The notes: generated by a model not told the origin, from the sequence alone. A stretch of 64,000 bases of DNA from Haemophilus aegyptius (GCF_900475885.1 NZ_LS483429.1:1178001-1242000); one strand, 5' to 3'. Shown: positions 31,611 through 41,517, counted from the first letter of the stretch. Numbers and translations are program-made.

Positions 31611-32003
31611 ATCTTGGCTCCACCCATTTATGGGGAGAGCTGCCGAAGGCTGAGGGGGGATAAATGTTCAATTTCAACATAAATTGTTTTAGGTACATTA
31701 TCTATTTTTTTTAATATTTCATCATTCCAAAATTTTATTTCGCATATCCCTATATCCCCCTTCCGCCCTTCGGGCACCTTCCCCCGCAAGCAGGGGAAGG
31801 CAAGTTTTTAAAACTTCTAATAAGCAGGGGAAGGTAAGTTATCATTATTTATTTTATAACTTCTAATCTTGGCTCCACCCATTTATGGGGGGAGCTGCCG
31901 AAGGCTGAGGGGGGGATAAATGTTCAATTTCAACATAAATTGTTTCAAGCACATTCTTCCGCCCTTCAGGCACTTTTCCCCGCAAGCAGGGGAAGGCAAG
32001 TTA
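31611..32003. repeat. Duplicated intergenic dyad repeats
   Basis: The 420-base gap holds two near-identical copies of one unit. Copy A (31611-31690) and A' (31866-31946) begin ATCTTGGCTCCACCCATTTA and share GCTGCCGAAGGCTGAGGGGG and ATGTTCAATTTCAACATAAA. Copies B (31769-31805) and B' (31956-32003) share CTTCCGCCCTTC, then CCCCGCAAGCAGGGGAAGGC, with a fragment of B at 31822-31842. CCCCGCAAGCAGGGG-type dyads could fold. No gene is visible. Confidence 0.8.
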
Positions 32004-32010
32004 TCATTCT

Positions 32011-35000
32011 TTATTTAAATATCTCAAGTAAGGCTTGAACAGGGTGTTTTAGCACCACATGTTCATAACGTTTTACCTGACTGCGGCAAGAATAACCAGT
32101 TGCTAAACAAAAGTGCGGATCTTTTTCATGCAGTTTTTTATGCCAGGATACATCGTAGATTTTTCGGCTCATTTTTTGATTTTGCACTTCATGTCCAAAT
32201 ACACCAGCCATACCGCAACATCCTACTTTTTCTACATTAAGTTGTTGTCCAAATCTTCCAAAAATTTCTTGCCATTCTTTTGGACTGTTCGGCATAAAAG
32301 TAGATTCCGTACAATGCGGGAATAAATACCAATCGAAAGTGCGGTCAGTTTTGGCGATGTTTTTTAACTTCTCTTGTAAATCCGCATTTTGTAATCTTTG
32401 TTTTAACCATTCATGTGCGGTGAGAACGTGAAAATCGCCCCGTTTTTCTTGTAGTGCTTCTTTGTATTCATCTCGATAAGACAGCACGATGGCTGGATCA
32501 ACGCCCACAAGAGGAATGCCTAATTTTGCCATTCGATTTAAAAACTCGGCTTGGTTTTGTGCTGTTTTGCTAAAGCGTTTTAAGAAACCTTTAATGTGCA
32601 TTGCTTTGCCGTTTGGTTTAAATGGCAACAGAATTGGCGTGAAGCCTAATTTCTGCGTAAGCATAACAAAATCCCGTACCACTTTGGCATCATAGTAAGA
32701 GGTATAAGGATCTTGCACAATAAATAAAATATCGTTTTTTTCTACCGCACTTAGATCTTCCAATTCTTCCAAGGATTTGCCTTGATAATGAATTTCCACC
32801 AGCTGTTGTTGCAAATTGGGTTCAGAAAGCAAGGGCAAATCAGTCATACCTAGCGTTTTTTCCACTAATGTTTGCGTGACTTTTAGCTTGGTAAAATAAT
32901 TAAAGAATTTTGCCTGTTTTGCCATATAAGGCGCAGCGATTTCTAAATTTGCCACAATGTGATCTTTTGCGGGGCGTAAGTAGCGGCTGTGATAAAAATG
33001 AAAGAATTTCGCACGGAAACTTGGTACATCAATTTTAATCGGGCATTGGCTCGCACAGGCTTTACAAGCAAGGCAAGTATCCATTGCGGCTTTTACTTCG
33101 TGAGAAAAATCATAATTGCCTCGCCATTTTTGAACCGTATTGCTGAGTCTTTTTACAAGTGCGGTTAGTTTTATTTCTGTTTTACGGAAGTCTAATTGTT
33201 CGGGCGAAACATTTTCATTTGCCATCAATCGAAGCCATTCTCTAACCATTGCTGCGCGACCTTTCGGCGAAAATACACGGTTTTTACTGACTTTCATCGA
33301 CGGGCACATAATGCTGTGTTCATCAAAATTGAAACATAATCCGTTTCCATTGCAGTTCATCGCACCCTTAAATTCATCTCGTATTTGGATAGGAATTTGG
33401 CGATCCTTATCAGCTCGCATTGGCGAAAGAATAGAATAAAGTTCATCTTTGGAATCCAAAGGCGTACAGATTTTGCCAGGATTTAAGCGATTGTTCGGAT
33501 CGAATAAGGTTTTGATATAACGAAGTTCGTGCCAGAGTTCTGGGGTAAAGAATTTTTCGCCGTAATGGGAACGCACGCCTTTTCCATGTTCTCCCCAGAG
33601 TAATCCACCATATTTAATCGTAAGTTCTGCCACTTCATCTGAAATTTGTTTGAATAATTTCACTTGTTCTTTATCGCATAAATCAAGCGCAGGGCGAACG
33701 TGTAACACGCCAGCATCCACGTGACCAAACATGCCATATTGTAAATTGTGCTGGTCTAATAAAGCGCGAAATTCACTAATGTAATCCGCAAGATTTTCTG
33801 GGGGAACACAAGTATCTTCCACGAAAGGAATCGGTTTGGCTGCACCTTTTGCATTACCAAGTAAGCCCACGGCTTTTTTTCGCATTGCATAAATACGTTC
33901 GATAGAGGGTAAATCAGAACAAACTTGATAGCCAATAATGTGATCTTGGTTGTGTTCAATTTTTTCATCAAGTAAGCGACAAAGTGCGGTGACTTGGCGG
34001 TCTATTTTTTCTTGATTATTACCAGCAAATTCCACAATATTTAAACCGAGAATTGGATCTTTTTCATCCTCTGTAAGAAGTTCATTCACCGATTGCCAAA
34101 TAATATCTTGTTTGGCGAGGTTTAAGACTTTGGAATCAACGGTTTCCACAGAAAGCGCATTGGCTTTCACCATAAAGGGCGCATTGCGTAATGCCGCGTC
34201 AAAAGAACGATATTTAATATTGATGAGCGTGCGATACTGCGGAATTGGCAGAAGATTGAGTTTGGCTTCGCAAATAAATGCGAGAGAACCTTCAGAGCCA
34301 GTGAGAATTCTGGTGAGATTAAATTTGCTTTCATCTTCATTGAATACATTTTTCAGATCGTATCCCGTTAAAAAACGGTTAAGTTGTGGCAAATCTTTAA
34401 TTATAGCCGCTCTTTTTTCTTTACAGTGTTTCGCGATTGTTTGGTGGAGCTTTTTGCTACTCTCACTTAATTCAAGCGCATCGATGTTTTCTAAAACATC
34501 AACAGAATTGACCGCACTTGTATCTAAAATTTCACCGTTCATTAACACGGCACGCAATGCCAAAACATGATTAGAGGTTTTACCGTATTGTAATGAACCT
34601 TGCCCAGAGGCATCGGTATTAATCATTCCACCTAAAGTCGCTCGATTGCTGGTGGATAGCTCTGGGGCAAAGAATAAACCATGTGGTTTTAAAAATTGAT
34701 TAAGTTGATCTTTTACGACACCTGCTTGTACTTTAACCCAACGTTCTTTTACATTGAGTTCTAAGATGGCAGTCATATGACGAGAAAGATCCACTATTAT
34801 ATTGTTATTGATGGATTGCCCATTTGTGCCAGTGCCTCCACCGCGAGGCGTAAAGCTGATTGATTGATATTCAGGTAAATTTGCCAATTTGGTTATCCGC
34901 ACTATATCAGCAACAGTTTTTGGAAAAAGAATCGCTTGAGGAAGCTGTTGGTAAACGCTGTTATCCGTAGCAAGACTTAATCTATCTGCATAGTTTGTTG

Positions 35001-35094
35001 CTATATCGCCTTCAAAATGTTGTTTTTTAAGTGCTTGGAGATAGTTAAGTACATCTTGTTCAATTTGTGGCGTGCGATTTAGACTTGGCAACAT
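32011..35094 (-). CDS. ydiJ: FAD/Fe-S oxidoreductase YdiJ (D-2-hydroxyglutarate dehydrogenase type)
   Basis: This 1027-residue fusion has an N-terminal FAD-linked oxidase domain (PRGGGTGTNGQS near residue 83, GTNRATLGGMINTDASGQGS-type FAD site) and a C-terminal iron-sulfur domain with CLACKACASQCPIKIDVP near 670 and a CCG region VGCCGMAGVFGHE near 960. E. coli YdiJ oxidises D-2-hydroxyglutarate; the same substrate is likely here by family. It is divergent from ompA. Confidence 0.92.
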   Translation of the reverse strand: MLPSLNRTPQIEQDVLNYLQALKKQHFEGDIATNYADRLSLATDNSVYQQLPQAILFPKTVADIVRITKLANLPEYQSISFTPRGGGTGTNGQSINNNIIVDLSRHMTAILELNVKERWVKVQAGVVKDQLNQFLKPHGLFFAPELSTSNRATLGGMINTDASGQGSLQYGKTSNHVLALRAVLMNGEILDTSAVNSVDVLENIDALELSESSKKLHQTIAKHCKEKRAAIIKDLPQLNRFLTGYDLKNVFNEDESKFNLTRILTGSEGSLAFICEAKLNLLPIPQYRTLINIKYRSFDAALRNAPFMVKANALSVETVDSKVLNLAKQDIIWQSVNELLTEDEKDPILGLNIVEFAGNNQEKIDRQVTALCRLLDEKIEHNQDHIIGYQVCSDLPSIERIYAMRKKAVGLLGNAKGAAKPIPFVEDTCVPPENLADYISEFRALLDQHNLQYGMFGHVDAGVLHVRPALDLCDKEQVKLFKQISDEVAELTIKYGGLLWGEHGKGVRSHYGEKFFTPELWHELRYIKTLFDPNNRLNPGKICTPLDSKDELYSILSPMRADKDRQIPIQIRDEFKGAMNCNGNGLCFNFDEHSIMCPSMKVSKNRVFSPKGRAAMVREWLRLMANENVSPEQLDFRKTEIKLTALVKRLSNTVQKWRGNYDFSHEVKAAMDTCLACKACASQCPIKIDVPSFRAKFFHFYHSRYLRPAKDHIVANLEIAAPYMAKQAKFFNYFTKLKVTQTLVEKTLGMTDLPLLSEPNLQQQLVEIHYQGKSLEELEDLSAVEKNDILFIVQDPYTSYYDAKVVRDFVMLTQKLGFTPILLPFKPNGKAMHIKGFLKRFSKTAQNQAEFLNRMAKLGIPLVGVDPAIVLSYRDEYKEALQEKRGDFHVLTAHEWLKQRLQNADLQEKLKNIAKTDRTFDWYLFPHCTESTFMPNSPKEWQEIFGRFGQQLNVEKVGCCGMAGVFGHEVQNQKMSRKIYDVSWHKKLHEKDPHFCLATGYSCRSQVKRYEHVVLKHPVQALLEIFK

Positions 35095-35475
35095 AGCATT
35101 TAACTCATTTAAAGATATAAATAGCAGGTGATCTCGATAATATCTTAAGGTGCGAACAATGTCGAATTAGATTTTAAGCGTTTTTAAGAAGTGTTTTATG
35201 GAGTAAATGAGTCAAGAAAAGTGTGTTGTTTGGATGAAAAATAAACAAAAAATTCAAAAGAATTTGATCTTTTCAATTTTTTATAGGACAATAAGAGGAA
35301 TTTTGAACGTTCCTTTGGCGTAAACAAAGGAATTGAATTTGTCAAAAGGTAATAAAGTAGGGCAAATTCAAAAACCTAGTTAAGCGACTGTTTAGAATGT
35401 AACTTTAATTAAAAGTTCAGTATAAACAAGGACTCTTTTTTATTAATATTCGATCACTAAATAGAGGAAACTAAA
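35095..35475 (+). promoter_or_regulatory. ydiJ-ompA divergent intergenic region
   Basis: These 381 bases hold no gene. A perfect 8-bp hairpin, TTCCTTTG-GCGTAAA-CAAAGGAA, lies at 35310-35332 but is not followed by a T run. A long AT-rich leader precedes ompA, ending with the ribosome site AGAGGAA (35463-35469). Long structured ompA leaders stabilise the mRNA in enterobacteria; that is only a suggestion here. I could not single out one promoter. Confidence 0.5.
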
Positions 35476-36522
35476 ATGAAAAAAACTGCAATCGCATTAG
35501 TAGTTGCTGGTTTAGCAGCAGCTTCAGTAGCTCAAGCAGCTCCACAAGAAAACACTTTCTATGCAGGTGTTAAAGCTGGTCAAGCATCTTTCCATAATGG
35601 CGTTCGTGCTAAAGCTCGTGAACATGATGCTGGTTATCACCGTAATTCTTTCACTTATGGCGTATTCGGTGGTTATCAAATTTTAAATCAAAATAACTTA
35701 GGTTTAGCGGTTGAATTAGGTTACGACGATTTCGGTCGTGCCAAAGGTCGTAAAGAAGGTAGAACTGTTGCTAAACACACTAACCACGGTACTCACTTAA
35801 GCTTAAAAGGTAGCTACGAAGTGTTAAATGGTTTAGATGTTTATGGTAAAGCAGGTGTTGCTTTAGTTCGTTCTGACTATAAATTCTACCCTGTAGATAA
35901 CCATAAAGATGGTCACAGAGTACGTGCCTCTGGTTTATTTGCAGTAGGTGCAGAATACGCAGTATTACCAGAATTAGCAGTTCGTTTAGAATACCAATGG
36001 CTAACTCGCGTAGGTAAATACCGCCCTCAAGATAACCCAAATAGCGCAATTAACTACACCCCTTGGATTGGTTCTATCAACGCGGGTATTTCTTACCGTT
36101 TTGGTCAAGGCGCAGCGCCAGTTGTTGCAGCACCTGAAATGGTAAGCAAAACTTTCAGCTTAAACTCTGATGTAACTTTCGCATTTGGTAAAGCAAACTT
36201 AAAACCTCAAGCGCAAGCAACATTAGACAGCATCTATGGCCAAATGTCACAAGTTAAAAGTGCAAAAGTAGTGGTTGCTGGTTACACTGACCGTATTGGT
36301 TCTGACGCGTTCAACGTAAAACTTTCTCAAAAACGTGCAGATTCAGTAGCTAACTACTTTGTTGCTAAAGGTGTTGCAGCAGACGCAATCTCTGCAACTG
36401 GCTACGGTAAAGCAAACCCAGTAACTGGTGCAACTTGTGACCAAGTTAAGGGTCGTAAAGCGCTTATCGCTTGTCTTGCTCCAGACCGTCGTGTAGAAAT
36501 CGCGGTAAACGGTACTAAATAA
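35476..36522 (+). CDS. ompA: Outer membrane protein P5 (OmpA family)
   Basis: P5 is the H. influenzae OmpA homologue, a major surface protein and adhesin. The 348-residue precursor has a signal peptide ending ASVAQA, an 8-strand N-terminal barrel with variable surface loops (HNGVRAKAREHDAGYH near residue 40), a hinge rich in A and P (GAAPVVAAPEMV), and a C-terminal peptidoglycan-binding OmpA domain (YTDRIGSDAFNVKLSQKRAD) with a cysteine pair. A terminator follows at 36558. Confidence 0.97.
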   Translation: MKKTAIALVVAGLAAASVAQAAPQENTFYAGVKAGQASFHNGVRAKAREHDAGYHRNSFTYGVFGGYQILNQNNLGLAVELGYDDFGRAKGRKEGRTVAKHTNHGTHLSLKGSYEVLNGLDVYGKAGVALVRSDYKFYPVDNHKDGHRVRASGLFAVGAEYAVLPELAVRLEYQWLTRVGKYRPQDNPNSAINYTPWIGSINAGISYRFGQGAAPVVAAPEMVSKTFSLNSDVTFAFGKANLKPQAQATLDSIYGQMSQVKSAKVVVAGYTDRIGSDAFNVKLSQKRADSVANYFVAKGVAADAISATGYGKANPVTGATCDQVKGRKALIACLAPDRRVEIAVNGTK

Positions 36523-36557
36523 TTTTAGTATTTGTTTAACGAAAGATTAAATACAGC

Positions 36558-36590
36558 AAAAGGCTTAAACTTCGGTTTAGGCCTTTTGTT
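36558..36590 (+). terminator. Terminator after ompA with UUCG tetraloop
   Basis: AAAAGGCTTAAAC and GTTTAGGCCTTTT pair (one G-U) around TTCG, an extra-stable tetraloop, and end in T's. Confidence 0.9.
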
Positions 36591-36672
36591 TTAAATGAAT
36601 ATAAAACCAAGCATTTCAATCAAGTTTTAACTTGTGATAAAATGCTTACCTCGTTTATTTATAGGGAACATT

Positions 36673-36996
36673 ATGGAAACCTTAGACAAAATCAAAAAGC
36701 AAATTAGTGAAAATCCCATTCTTATTTATATGAAAGGTTCGCCAAAATTACCATCTTGTGGTTTTTCTGCTCGTGCATCTGAGGCATTAATGCACTGCAA
36801 AGTGCCTTTTGGTTATGTGGATATTTTACAACATCCAGATATTCGCGCTGAATTACCAACATATGCAAATTGGCCAACTTTCCCACAATTATGGGTTGAG
36901 GGAGAATTAATTGGTGGTTGTGATATTATTTTAGAAATGTATCAAGCAGGCGAATTGCAAACTTTATTAGCTGAAGTGGCAGCAAAGCACGCTTAA
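36673..36996 (+). CDS. grxD: Monothiol glutaredoxin GrxD
   Basis: GrxD is a CGFS-type monothiol glutaredoxin that carries Fe-S clusters. ATG 36673 (METLDKIKKQ) follows AGGGAACA; the longer frame upstream has no support. The 107-residue protein shows the GSPKLPSCGFSARASE active site near residue 21 and the glutathione-binding WPTFPQLWVEGELIGGCDI segment. Confidence 0.96.
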   Translation: METLDKIKKQISENPILIYMKGSPKLPSCGFSARASEALMHCKVPFGYVDILQHPDIRAELPTYANWPTFPQLWVEGELIGGCDIILEMYQAGELQTLLAEVAAKHA

Positions 36997-37012
36997 TCAC
37001 AGTGGAAAAATA

Positions 37013-37036
37013 AAACCCGCAATAAGCGGGTTTTTT
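37013..37036. terminator. Terminator between grxD and hisC
   Basis: AAACCCGC pairs with GCGGGTTT and is followed by T's. It separates the convergent genes. Confidence 0.85.
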
Positions 37037-37072
37037 ATATAATAAATTTCCCTTTCATTATTAAATAATAGA

Positions 37073-38173
37073 TTAAGCAAACTTTAATACCTTAGAAAGT
37101 GCGGTGAAAAATTTATCGTTTTCTTCAGGTAAACCAATACTTATACGTAAATGATTCGGCATGCCATAACCAGCAATTGGGCGAACGATTACGCCTTCTC
37201 GTAACAACGCATCATAAATTGGTGCGGCAGGTTGTTTGAAATCAATGGTTATAAAATTTCCTTTAGAGGGAATATAATCCAATTGATTTTTTTGACAAAA
37301 GTCTTCATAACGTCGCATTTCTATTCGATTATTTTCAGCGACTTTTTCAACAAATTCATCGTCATTCATTACGGCAACTGCAGCAGTTAATGCCAAAGAA
37401 TTACAGTTAAATGGCTGTCGAACTCGATTTAATAAATCTGCGATTTCGGGATTAGATACTGCATAACCAATGCGTAAGCCTGCCAAGCCATAGGCTTTGG
37501 AAAGAGAACGTGAAATAATTAAATTTGAATATTTTTTTAATAAATGGAAGGAATCCACTCGTTCTTCAGATCTAGTAAATTCCGTGTAGGCTTCATCTAA
37601 TACCACGATTACATTTTCGGGGACTTTTGCTAAAAAATCTTCAATTTCTTGCGATGTTAAAAAATTACCCGTTGGATTATTGGGATTAGCAATGTAAATG
37701 AGCTTTGTTTTATCAGAAAGTGCGGTCAAAAATCCTTGTAAATCGTGCCCCCAATTTTTAGCTGGAATTTCTTTTGCAATTGCATTTATCGCTTTAGTCA
37801 CTAAAGGATAAACAATAAAGGCATATTGTGAATAAATGATTTCATCGCCTTCCGTTGCGAAAGTGTGAGCAAAAAGTTCTAATAAATCATTTGAGCCATT
37901 TCCAAGCGTAATTTGATTTGGTTGAACGCCAAATTTTTTTGCGATAGTTTGTTTTAATTCAAAGCCATTCGCATCTGGATAACGAGTTAGTTTATCTAAT
38001 TGTTCTAAAATTGCTTTTTTTGCACTTTCTGGAAAACCAAATGGGTTTTCGTTTGAGGCAAGTTTAACGATATTGGAAATACCAAGTTCTCGTTCTAATT
38101 CTTCAATGGGTTTGCCTGCTTGATAAGGGGATAAGGATTTTACGCCACGATTGGCAATGTTGATGTACTGCAT
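37073..38173 (-). CDS. hisC: Histidinol-phosphate-type aminotransferase HisC
   Basis: This 366-residue fold-type I PLP enzyme matches HisC. ANPNNPTGN near residue 161 and the PLP lysine in SRSLSKAYGLAGLRIGY near 218-234 are clear, as is the C-terminal LRISIGLPEEND. It stands outside a his operon, next to serC, as a second hisC paralogue often does. Such paralogues can also act on aromatic amino acids; which substrate is used is not visible. Confidence 0.93.
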   Translation of the reverse strand: MQYINIANRGVKSLSPYQAGKPIEELERELGISNIVKLASNENPFGFPESAKKAILEQLDKLTRYPDANGFELKQTIAKKFGVQPNQITLGNGSNDLLELFAHTFATEGDEIIYSQYAFIVYPLVTKAINAIAKEIPAKNWGHDLQGFLTALSDKTKLIYIANPNNPTGNFLTSQEIEDFLAKVPENVIVVLDEAYTEFTRSEERVDSFHLLKKYSNLIISRSLSKAYGLAGLRIGYAVSNPEIADLLNRVRQPFNCNSLALTAAVAVMNDDEFVEKVAENNRIEMRRYEDFCQKNQLDYIPSKGNFITIDFKQPAAPIYDALLREGVIVRPIAGYGMPNHLRISIGLPEENDKFFTALSKVLKFA

Positions 38174-38260
38174 AGTGTTATTTGTAAATATTGATATGGG
38201 TTAGTATGTATTTTTAAATAAATTTGGGCGTAGTAAATACGCCCATTGGAAATGTTTTTC

Positions 38261-39349
38261 CTATTGAGGAAGATTTTCAGTTTCAAATTTTTTCATAAAT
38301 GAAATGAGTGCCTCAACACCATTTTGCGACATTGCGTTATAAATAGATGCGCGCATTCCACCTAAAACCTTATGACCTTTCAAGGCTTGCAAGCCAGCAG
38401 CAGTGGATTCTGCGACAAATTTGGCATCTAATTCTGTATTTCCAGTGATGAAAGTCACATTCATTGTTGAGCGGTTTTCTTTTGCTACCACATTGCGGTA
38501 AAGTTTGCTCGAATCAATATAATCATAAAGAGTTTGTGCTTTTAGTGCATTACGTTTTTCGATTATTTCTAAGCCGCCTATTTCTTTGAGATGTTTAAAT
38601 ACGAGGGAACATAAATACCACGCAAAAGTTGGAGGCGTGTTGATCATTGAATCTGCATCACGTTGAGTTGCATAATTCCAAATAGAGGGAGTTTCTTTAC
38701 GTGCATTACCGATTAAATCATCGCGAATAATCACTAACGTAATACCCGCTGGGCCAAGATTTTTTTGCGCACCTGCATAAATTACCCCAAATTTACTGAT
38801 ATCGATTTGACGTGAAAGAATATTTGAAGACATATCTGCGACCAATACGGCATTGCCTACATTTGGCACATCAAAAATCTCTACACCACTGATGGTTTCA
38901 TTCGGGCAATAATGAACGTAGTCATATTGATCAGCGATATGGCTAAAATCAAGATCGGTAATTCGAGTCTGTTCGCCACTTTCTACGATAGTGATTTCAT
39001 CAATTTCTGCAAAATTTCTTGCTTCTTTTGCTGCTGTAGCTGACCAATGCCCACTATTTAAATAAAGGGCTTTGCCTTTTTTACTGATTAAGTTCATCGG
39101 AATCGCGGCAAATTGACCGCGAGCGCCACCTTGTAAGAAAAGTACACGATAGTTATCAGGAATATTGTAAACCTCACGTAGATCTTTTTCCGCTTGGGTA
39201 ACGAGTTCCATAAAATACTTTCCGCGATGGCTTACTTCCGTTACAGAAACACCTTGATTGAGCCAGTTTGTAAGTTCATTTTGTGCTTTTTGCAACACTT
39301 CTGGGAAAATCATCGCAGGACCTGCGCTAAAATTAAAGACTTGTGACAT
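38261..39349 (-). CDS. serC: Phosphoserine aminotransferase SerC
   Basis: SerC makes 3-phosphoserine for serine and a related intermediate for pyridoxal phosphate. The 362-residue protein begins FNFSAGPAMIFPEVLQ, has HRGKYFMEL near 41, the PLP lysine in YAGAQKNLGPAGI near 197 and STMNVTF near 290. It precedes hisC on the same strand with an 87-base gap. Confidence 0.97.
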   Translation of the reverse strand: MSQVFNFSAGPAMIFPEVLQKAQNELTNWLNQGVSVTEVSHRGKYFMELVTQAEKDLREVYNIPDNYRVLFLQGGARGQFAAIPMNLISKKGKALYLNSGHWSATAAKEARNFAEIDEITIVESGEQTRITDLDFSHIADQYDYVHYCPNETISGVEIFDVPNVGNAVLVADMSSNILSRQIDISKFGVIYAGAQKNLGPAGITLVIIRDDLIGNARKETPSIWNYATQRDADSMINTPPTFAWYLCSLVFKHLKEIGGLEIIEKRNALKAQTLYDYIDSSKLYRNVVAKENRSTMNVTFITGNTELDAKFVAESTAAGLQALKGHKVLGGMRASIYNAMSQNGVEALISFMKKFETENLPQ

Positions 39350-39539
39350 TGTATTTCCTTGCTTTTTATGAAAATAATGATGTCTTTTTTATCACTACAA
39401 AAATCGATAATCAATGCTTTTTACTGAAATCAAAAAAATTCTTTCTATCATTCATAAAATAGAGGGTAAATTTTGACGATTGATTAAAAAAAAGCTAAAT
39501 TACGGCACAGTCATTTTATTTATTTTAAAGGGAGTTGTT

Positions 39540-39884
39540 ATGGAAATTGTGAATAAACAATCTTTTCAAGAAGTGTTGGAATACGTGCGTATGTATCGTT
39601 TAAAAAATAGAATTAAACGAGATATGGAAGACAATAATCGTAAGATTCGCGATAACCAAAAACGCATATTGTTGTTGGATAATTTAAATCAATATATTCG
39701 TGATGATATGACTATTGCAGAAGTACGTGGAATTATTGAAAGTATGCGTGATGACTATGAAGGTCGTGTTGATGATTACACGATTCGCAATGCGGAGCTT
39801 TCTACGCAACGTCGAGAGATCAGTGCGAAAATGAAAGAACAGAAAAAAGCACACGCAGAATTATTGAAAAATGCTGAAAAATAA
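39540..39884 (+). CDS. Small charged coiled-coil protein of unknown function
   Basis: I do not recognise this 114-residue protein. ATG 39540 ([12 protein letters not shown]) has a strong ribosome site, AAAGGGAG. The sequence is highly charged and predicted helical, with heptad-like runs around [20 protein letters not shown] and again near the end ([18 protein letters not shown]). No membrane segment or cysteine is seen. It stands alone between serC and the pab genes and has its own terminator. Confidence 0.85.
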   Translation: MEIVNKQSFQEVLEYVRMYRLKNRIKRDMEDNNRKIRDNQKRILLLDNLNQYIRDDMTIAEVRGIIESMRDDYEGRVDDYTIRNAELSTQRREISAKMKEQKKAHAELLKNAEK

Positions 39885-39896
39885 TAGGATAACTAG

Positions 39897-39926
39897 AGCC
39901 GACTGAATCAGTCGGCTTATTTTTTA
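39897..39926. terminator. Terminator between the coiled-coil gene and pabC
   Basis: AGCCGACT pairs with AGTCGGCT around GAATC and runs into T's. It serves convergent genes on both strands. Confidence 0.88.
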
Positions 39927-40490
39927 TAAGCTATTCATTGCGTTAATGATTTTAATTTCGTCAAAATTGACAATATCTTCTTGGAATATTGTGCGTTCTT
40001 GAATTTTCCCTTCTTGTAATAATTTTTCTCGTTGTGTGCCTAAAAGCAATGGCGTGTCTGGTGTGTACCATTTTTTTCCTTGGCGAAAAATTAAATTACC
40101 GATGGAACAATCTGTCACTTTTCCATTTTTGATAATCATAATTTCATCACAAGCACCACGTTGAGCAAATAATGTATTAATTAAACTGCGATCTGAATAT
40201 TTCAAACTATATTCAATGTCATCACAAATTACAGGTTGAAAAGTGCGGTAGATTTTTCGTTGGTATTCAAAATATTGAATTTGTGTGGTTTCGGCATTGT
40301 AATCAATGCGGCAGCGAATTAATTGATTTTGTAAAGGCGTTGGAAGTTGAATGAGTGAAAAAAGATTAAAAATTTTCACCGCACTTTTACCATAATATTC
40401 ACGCAAACTACGTTCATACCGTGTTTGGTGTAAATCGATATTTTGAATTGTCCCGTTTTCAATACAAAGGGTTTCAAATAGAGGATACAT
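39924..40490 (-). CDS. pabC: Aminodeoxychorismate lyase-like class IV aminotransferase (PabC-like)
   Basis: This 188-residue protein is a short class IV PLP enzyme. PabC releases pyruvate from aminodeoxychorismate to give p-aminobenzoate. It begins directly at FETLCIENGTIQNIDLHQ, keeps the PLP lysine region YSLKYSDRS near residue 92, and VTDCSIGNLIF with PLLLGTQREKLL at the phosphate site. It is shorter than E. coli PabC (about 269). It overlaps pabB by one base (TAATG), which supports a PabC role. Confidence 0.82.
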   Translation of the reverse strand: MYPLFETLCIENGTIQNIDLHQTRYERSLREYYGKSAVKIFNLFSLIQLPTPLQNQLIRCRIDYNAETTQIQYFEYQRKIYRTFQPVICDDIEYSLKYSDRSLINTLFAQRGACDEIMIIKNGKVTDCSIGNLIFRQGKKWYTPDTPLLLGTQREKLLQEGKIQERTIFQEDIVNFDEIKIINAMNSL

Positions 40491-41476
40491 TAATCAGCAC
40501 CTTCAATCGGTAAATAGACTTTTTCTAACAATTCTTCATATTCATCTTGCGCATTGCTATGAATGGTAATTCCACCTCCACTATGAAAATAAAATTTTTC
40601 ATCTACTTGAGAAATAAATCGAATTGCTACCGCACTTTGTAGTGTTTTGCCATCAAATATGCCAAAAATTCCCGTGTAATAACCGCGTTTTTGTTTTTCT
40701 GCTTGTTGAATAATTTGTGTGGTTTTTTCTTTTGGTGCGCCACTAATAGACCCAGCAGGCAACAGTTTCTCTAAAATATCCCCAATTTGATTTTGCCAGT
40801 TTTCATTCAATTTTCCGTAAATTTCAGAACTGGTTTGCAGTATTTCGCCTTTCTGGGTTTTGATACGATCGATATAACGAAATTTTTTCACTTGAATGTG
40901 TTCTGCCACCATGGATAAATCGTTACGCATCAAATCAACAATCGTGTAATGCTCGCGTTGTTCTTTTTCATTTGTGAGTAACTGATTTTCTGCATCGGGC
41001 AGAGAGGCATTAATTGTCCCTTTCATGGGATAGGTAAAAATATTGTTGTCATGAATATTGACAAAACATTCAGGTGAAAAGCAAACGAATTGATCTTGTA
41101 ACCACAATTTATAAGGTGCATTGGTTTGATGAAAAATTTGTTCAAGTGACAGATTACCTGAAATTTCAGTGGGGTAGGTGAGATTTAATAAATAAGAATT
41201 ACCTTTTTGTAATTCACTTTGAACAAGTTCAAAACCTTGTTGATAATGCGAGAAAGGCATTGGATGTTTGGTAAAATTAAGAGGGAGAGGCCCTGGAGAA
41301 ATTGTGCAATTTCTTTTGCCTAAAATATCAAAATAAATGCCTTGTTGTGCAGAATTTTCGAGAGGACAAATCAAGGGTTTTTCTTTTTCAAAATCAATAA
41401 GAAAGAAAAATGGCGTGCGTTGTTTGCCATAATGATTAGCCTGTTCAATAAAATGTTGCATTGTGCTTTGTGCCAT
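40490..41476 (-). CDS. pabB: Aminodeoxychorismate synthase component I (PabB)
   Basis: PabB aminates chorismate for folate synthesis. The 328-residue protein keeps the chorismate-binding core: VDLMRNDLSMVAEHI near residue 181 and PAGSISGAPKEKT near 241, then YYTGIFG and SGGGITIHS. The N-terminal subdomain found in E. coli PabB (about 450 residues) is largely absent. It is divergent from pabA with only 41 bases between starts. Confidence 0.93.
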   Translation of the reverse strand: MAQSTMQHFIEQANHYGKQRTPFFFLIDFEKEKPLICPLENSAQQGIYFDILGKRNCTISPGPLPLNFTKHPMPFSHYQQGFELVQSELQKGNSYLLNLTYPTEISGNLSLEQIFHQTNAPYKLWLQDQFVCFSPECFVNIHDNNIFTYPMKGTINASLPDAENQLLTNEKEQREHYTIVDLMRNDLSMVAEHIQVKKFRYIDRIKTQKGEILQTSSEIYGKLNENWQNQIGDILEKLLPAGSISGAPKEKTTQIIQQAEKQKRGYYTGIFGIFDGKTLQSAVAIRFISQVDEKFYFHSGGGITIHSNAQDEYEELLEKVYLPIEGAD

Positions 41477-41494
41477 TTTGCGTAAAATGACCTG

Positions 41495-41502
41495 ATTATA
41501 AC
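41495..41502. promoter_or_regulatory. Shared divergent -10 element between pabB and pabA
   Basis: ATTATAAC reads as TATAAC on + (41497-41502) and TATAAT on - (41500-41495). Predicted starts are near 41509 (+) and 41488 (-), leaving leaders of about 10 bases with no room for a normal Shine-Dalgarno. The two transcripts would compete for the same element. Confidence 0.5.
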
Positions 41503-41517
41503 GAATACCGAACTGTT

